Assembly: GCF_030690345.1 (NCBI RefSeq)
Contig: NZ_JAUYGV010000009.1
Coordinates: 186,001-250,000 of the forward strand
Length of the DNA stretch: 64,000 bases
Direction: 5' to 3'
From: Rheinheimera sp.
GTDB lineage: Bacteria > Pseudomonadota > Gammaproteobacteria > Enterobacterales > Alteromonadaceae
This document shows, in pieces, positions 62,686-64,000 of this stretch. Below the pieces are notes generated by a model. The model was given only the letters and a program-made list of their open reading frames with translations. It was not told the origin of the DNA and ran no database searches. The number at the start of each line of letters is the position of its first letter. Position 1 is the first letter of the stretch. A program made the translations under genes and the position numbers.

Positions 62686-63757
62686 CAGCTCAGGTCGGGA
62701 CGCTGTATTCCCGGCGCTGCTGTTTAGCAGCGCGCTGTTACTCAGCGCTTGCAGTACGCCCAACAGCGTGCAGCAGCTTAGTGGTGTTCCGGATAACGCC
62801 GCTGATATCGTGCAAAACGGCGGTTACTTTCAGAACATCTATCGCGGTAATATTCCCTATCCTGCTCATTGTGAGCAGGATTGTTACCAGCCACACCCCT
62901 TGGTGGCGTGCCAAACCCCTGCTGAGCAATGCCGCTATACCGGTGCTCAGCACGTAGCAGAGTTAAAAAGTGGTTTTACTGTGCACTGGCTCGGCCATGC
63001 CAGCTTCCGTATCAACACACCGGATGGCCAGCAATTGCTGCTGGACCCGGTAACCGGACAATTTGACTGGCCGGTAAGCTGGGCTGCGCATTTAGTCGGC
63101 ACCAAGGCGCGGCGCAGCACGCCAACGTTAAGCTCACAGCAGCTAGCGGCCACTGACGCTGTGCTGTATTCGCATTTACACTACGACCATTTCAGTACCC
63201 GCGATATCAAGCGTATTGGCACTGCGGCCCATTACTACCTGCCGTATGGTATGGCGGCCTATATGCCTGCTAACGGCTATAACGCGACTGAAATGGCCTG
63301 GTACAGTAGCGCAAAACAAGACGGGCTTACCATTCATGCTCTGCCAGCGCGACACTTTAACAGCCGCACCTTGCGTGACGAAAACCAGGCGCTCTGGGCC
63401 AGCTGGCTTATTCAGCATGGTGATACAACGTTATTTTTCGCCGGTGATACCGGCTATTCGCAGCACTTTAACGACATTCGACAAAAACATGGGGCTATAG
63501 ATATTTGCTTGCTACCGATAGCCTCTTACCATGGACCGAATTACCGCGCCGTGCATATGACGCCGGAAGACGCCTTGGTGGTGGCTGACGAACTTGGCTG
63601 TAAGGTGATGATCCCCTGGGGGTATGGCAATGCCAGCTGGCAGATGGGTGATATCAGCTCGCACTCGCCACTGCTGCGTTTGCTGCATATGCAGCAGCAA
63701 CTGGATAGCCAGGTGCCGCTGCTGATTTTAAATGAAGGCGATAGCGTGGCCTTATAA
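62678..63757 (+). CDS. Metallo-beta-lactamase-fold lipoprotein (NAPE-PLD-like)
   Basis: Protein of 359 residues with a lipoprotein signal LLLSACSTP (lipidated Cys near residue 26). The MBL-fold domain has VHWLGHASFRINTPDG, the metal-binding HLHYDH (SHLHYDHFS), a further His in ARHFNSR, FAGDTGYSQHF and HGPNYRAVHMTPEDAL, the pattern of the UlaG/N-acyl-phosphatidylethanolamine phospholipase D group. It is likely an envelope-anchored phosphodiesterase or hydrolase. ATG 62678 is chosen because it gives a proper signal sequence; it overlaps the KfrA-like stop (ATGCCTGA). Confidence 0.85.
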   Translation: MPDSSGRDAVFPALLFSSALLLSACSTPNSVQQLSGVPDNAADIVQNGGYFQNIYRGNIPYPAHCEQDCYQPHPLVACQTPAEQCRYTGAQHVAELKSGFTVHWLGHASFRINTPDGQQLLLDPVTGQFDWPVSWAAHLVGTKARRSTPTLSSQQLAATDAVLYSHLHYDHFSTRDIKRIGTAAHYYLPYGMAAYMPANGYNATEMAWYSSAKQDGLTIHALPARHFNSRTLRDENQALWASWLIQHGDTTLFFAGDTGYSQHFNDIRQKHGAIDICLLPIASYHGPNYRAVHMTPEDALVVADELGCKVMIPWGYGNASWQMGDISSHSPLLRLLHMQQQLDSQVPLLILNEGDSVAL

Positions 63758-63761
63758 AGTA

Positions 63762-64000
63762 TCAGGCTACCGGCTTTAACCGGGCTTTCGCCGCCAGTTT
63801 ATCACTCAGCTTGCCGGTAACTGCCCACACCAGTAATGCCAGCCAGGCGATCCAGGAAAAGCCGGCCGGAATATTAAGCAGGGCAATTTTACCGGCATGC
63901 TGGCGGTTAAACGCCAGTGCCAGCAAGCCGGGTAAAAACCACACAGCTAAAAAGAACAAGCCAAAGCCCAGTAAAAACAGCAGATCAGCTTGTTGCCAGG
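63762..64000 (-). CDS. Superinfection-immunity-type small membrane protein (5' end cut off)
   Basis: Open frame running in from the right edge; 78 codons are visible. It has two membrane segments (LLFLLGFGLFFLAVWFLPGLLALAF and FSWIAWLALLVWAVTG) joined by NRQHAGKIALLNIPAG, the conserved link of the T4-immunity (Imm)-like family of bacterial membrane proteins. It is convergent with the MBL lipoprotein gene, four bases apart. The start lies beyond the window. Function in bacteria is unknown; the family name comes from the phage protein that blocks DNA entry. Confidence 0.7.
   Translation of the reverse strand, partial: WQQADLLFLLGFGLFFLAVWFLPGLLALAFNRQHAGKIALLNIPAGFSWIAWLALLVWAVTGKLSDKLAAKARLKPVA

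Overview
The window reads as chromosomal DNA of a Gram-negative gammaproteobacterium. TonB-dependent receptors, an srkA-dsbA pair, ccoG, a YajR-type transporter, DUF3010 and a GlyGly-CTERM protein together suggest the Alteromonadales/Chromatiaceae group, something like Rheinheimera, Alishewanella or Arsukibacterium. That placement is inferred from gene content; no marker gene was searched. Three stretches differ visibly in composition: a GC-rich block (about 1-7.6 kb), an AT-richer block (about 7.6-19.7 kb) and the resident chromosome (19.7-64 kb).

1-7607: the right-hand part of what looks like a Tn3-family transposon. A 38-bp terminal inverted repeat lies at 7570-7607, with its outer end facing right. 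The cargo is a redox/metal module: a QseBC/PmrAB-like two-component system, a membrane ferric-reductase-like oxidoreductase, a small PepSY protein, a DUF2271 protein with a flavinylation-like motif, a PepSY-flavodoxin-FNR fusion and a VIT1/CCC1-type transporter. Repeats with 11-bp phasing upstream of several of these genes are likely response-regulator boxes.

7608-19670: a mobile island. It holds SOS-controlled umuDC, small unknown genes, a Cro/C1-type regulator, and a tightly coupled leftward operon of three tyrosine recombinases, two small helix-turn-helix/coiled-coil proteins and a RecD2-like helicase. The operon starts just behind the ssb terminator. The recombinase trio plus small partner matches the published GInt (ginABCD) architecture. 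The extra coiled-coil gene and the translationally coupled helicase go beyond that description as I know it, and this is the best candidate for an under-described system.

19.7-43 kb: ssb and a yajR-like gene, then an alpha-glucoside locus (MFS transporter, GH65 phosphorylase, beta-phosphoglucomutase, LacI regulator, TonB-dependent receptor) tied together by identical TTGCAA-based operators. Next comes a MacAB-like efflux operon with two paralogous large permeases and a previously hidden 38-residue membrane peptide gene. A sigma-54 promoter with tandem upstream palindromes precedes it, and an NtrC-type regulator/kinase pair lies beside it. uvrA follows, with an SOS box.

43-64 kb: a higBA toxin-antitoxin module whose promoter predicts a leaderless toxin mRNA; a porin; a lipoprotein preceded by a 28-codon ORF; a probable Fur-regulated iron-uptake operon (TonB receptor, two small membrane proteins, PepSY protein); a nucleotidyltransferase-fold protein with an unknown partner; a DUF817 protein; srkA-dsbA-like genes (the DsbA with an unusual CGGC centre); ccoG; a ParA/ribbon-helix-helix pair; a cyclophilin with a GlyGly-CTERM tail; topB; a KfrA-like coiled-coil protein; a metallo-beta-lactamase-fold lipoprotein; and a gene cut by the window edge. 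I found no rRNA, tRNA or CRISPR array.
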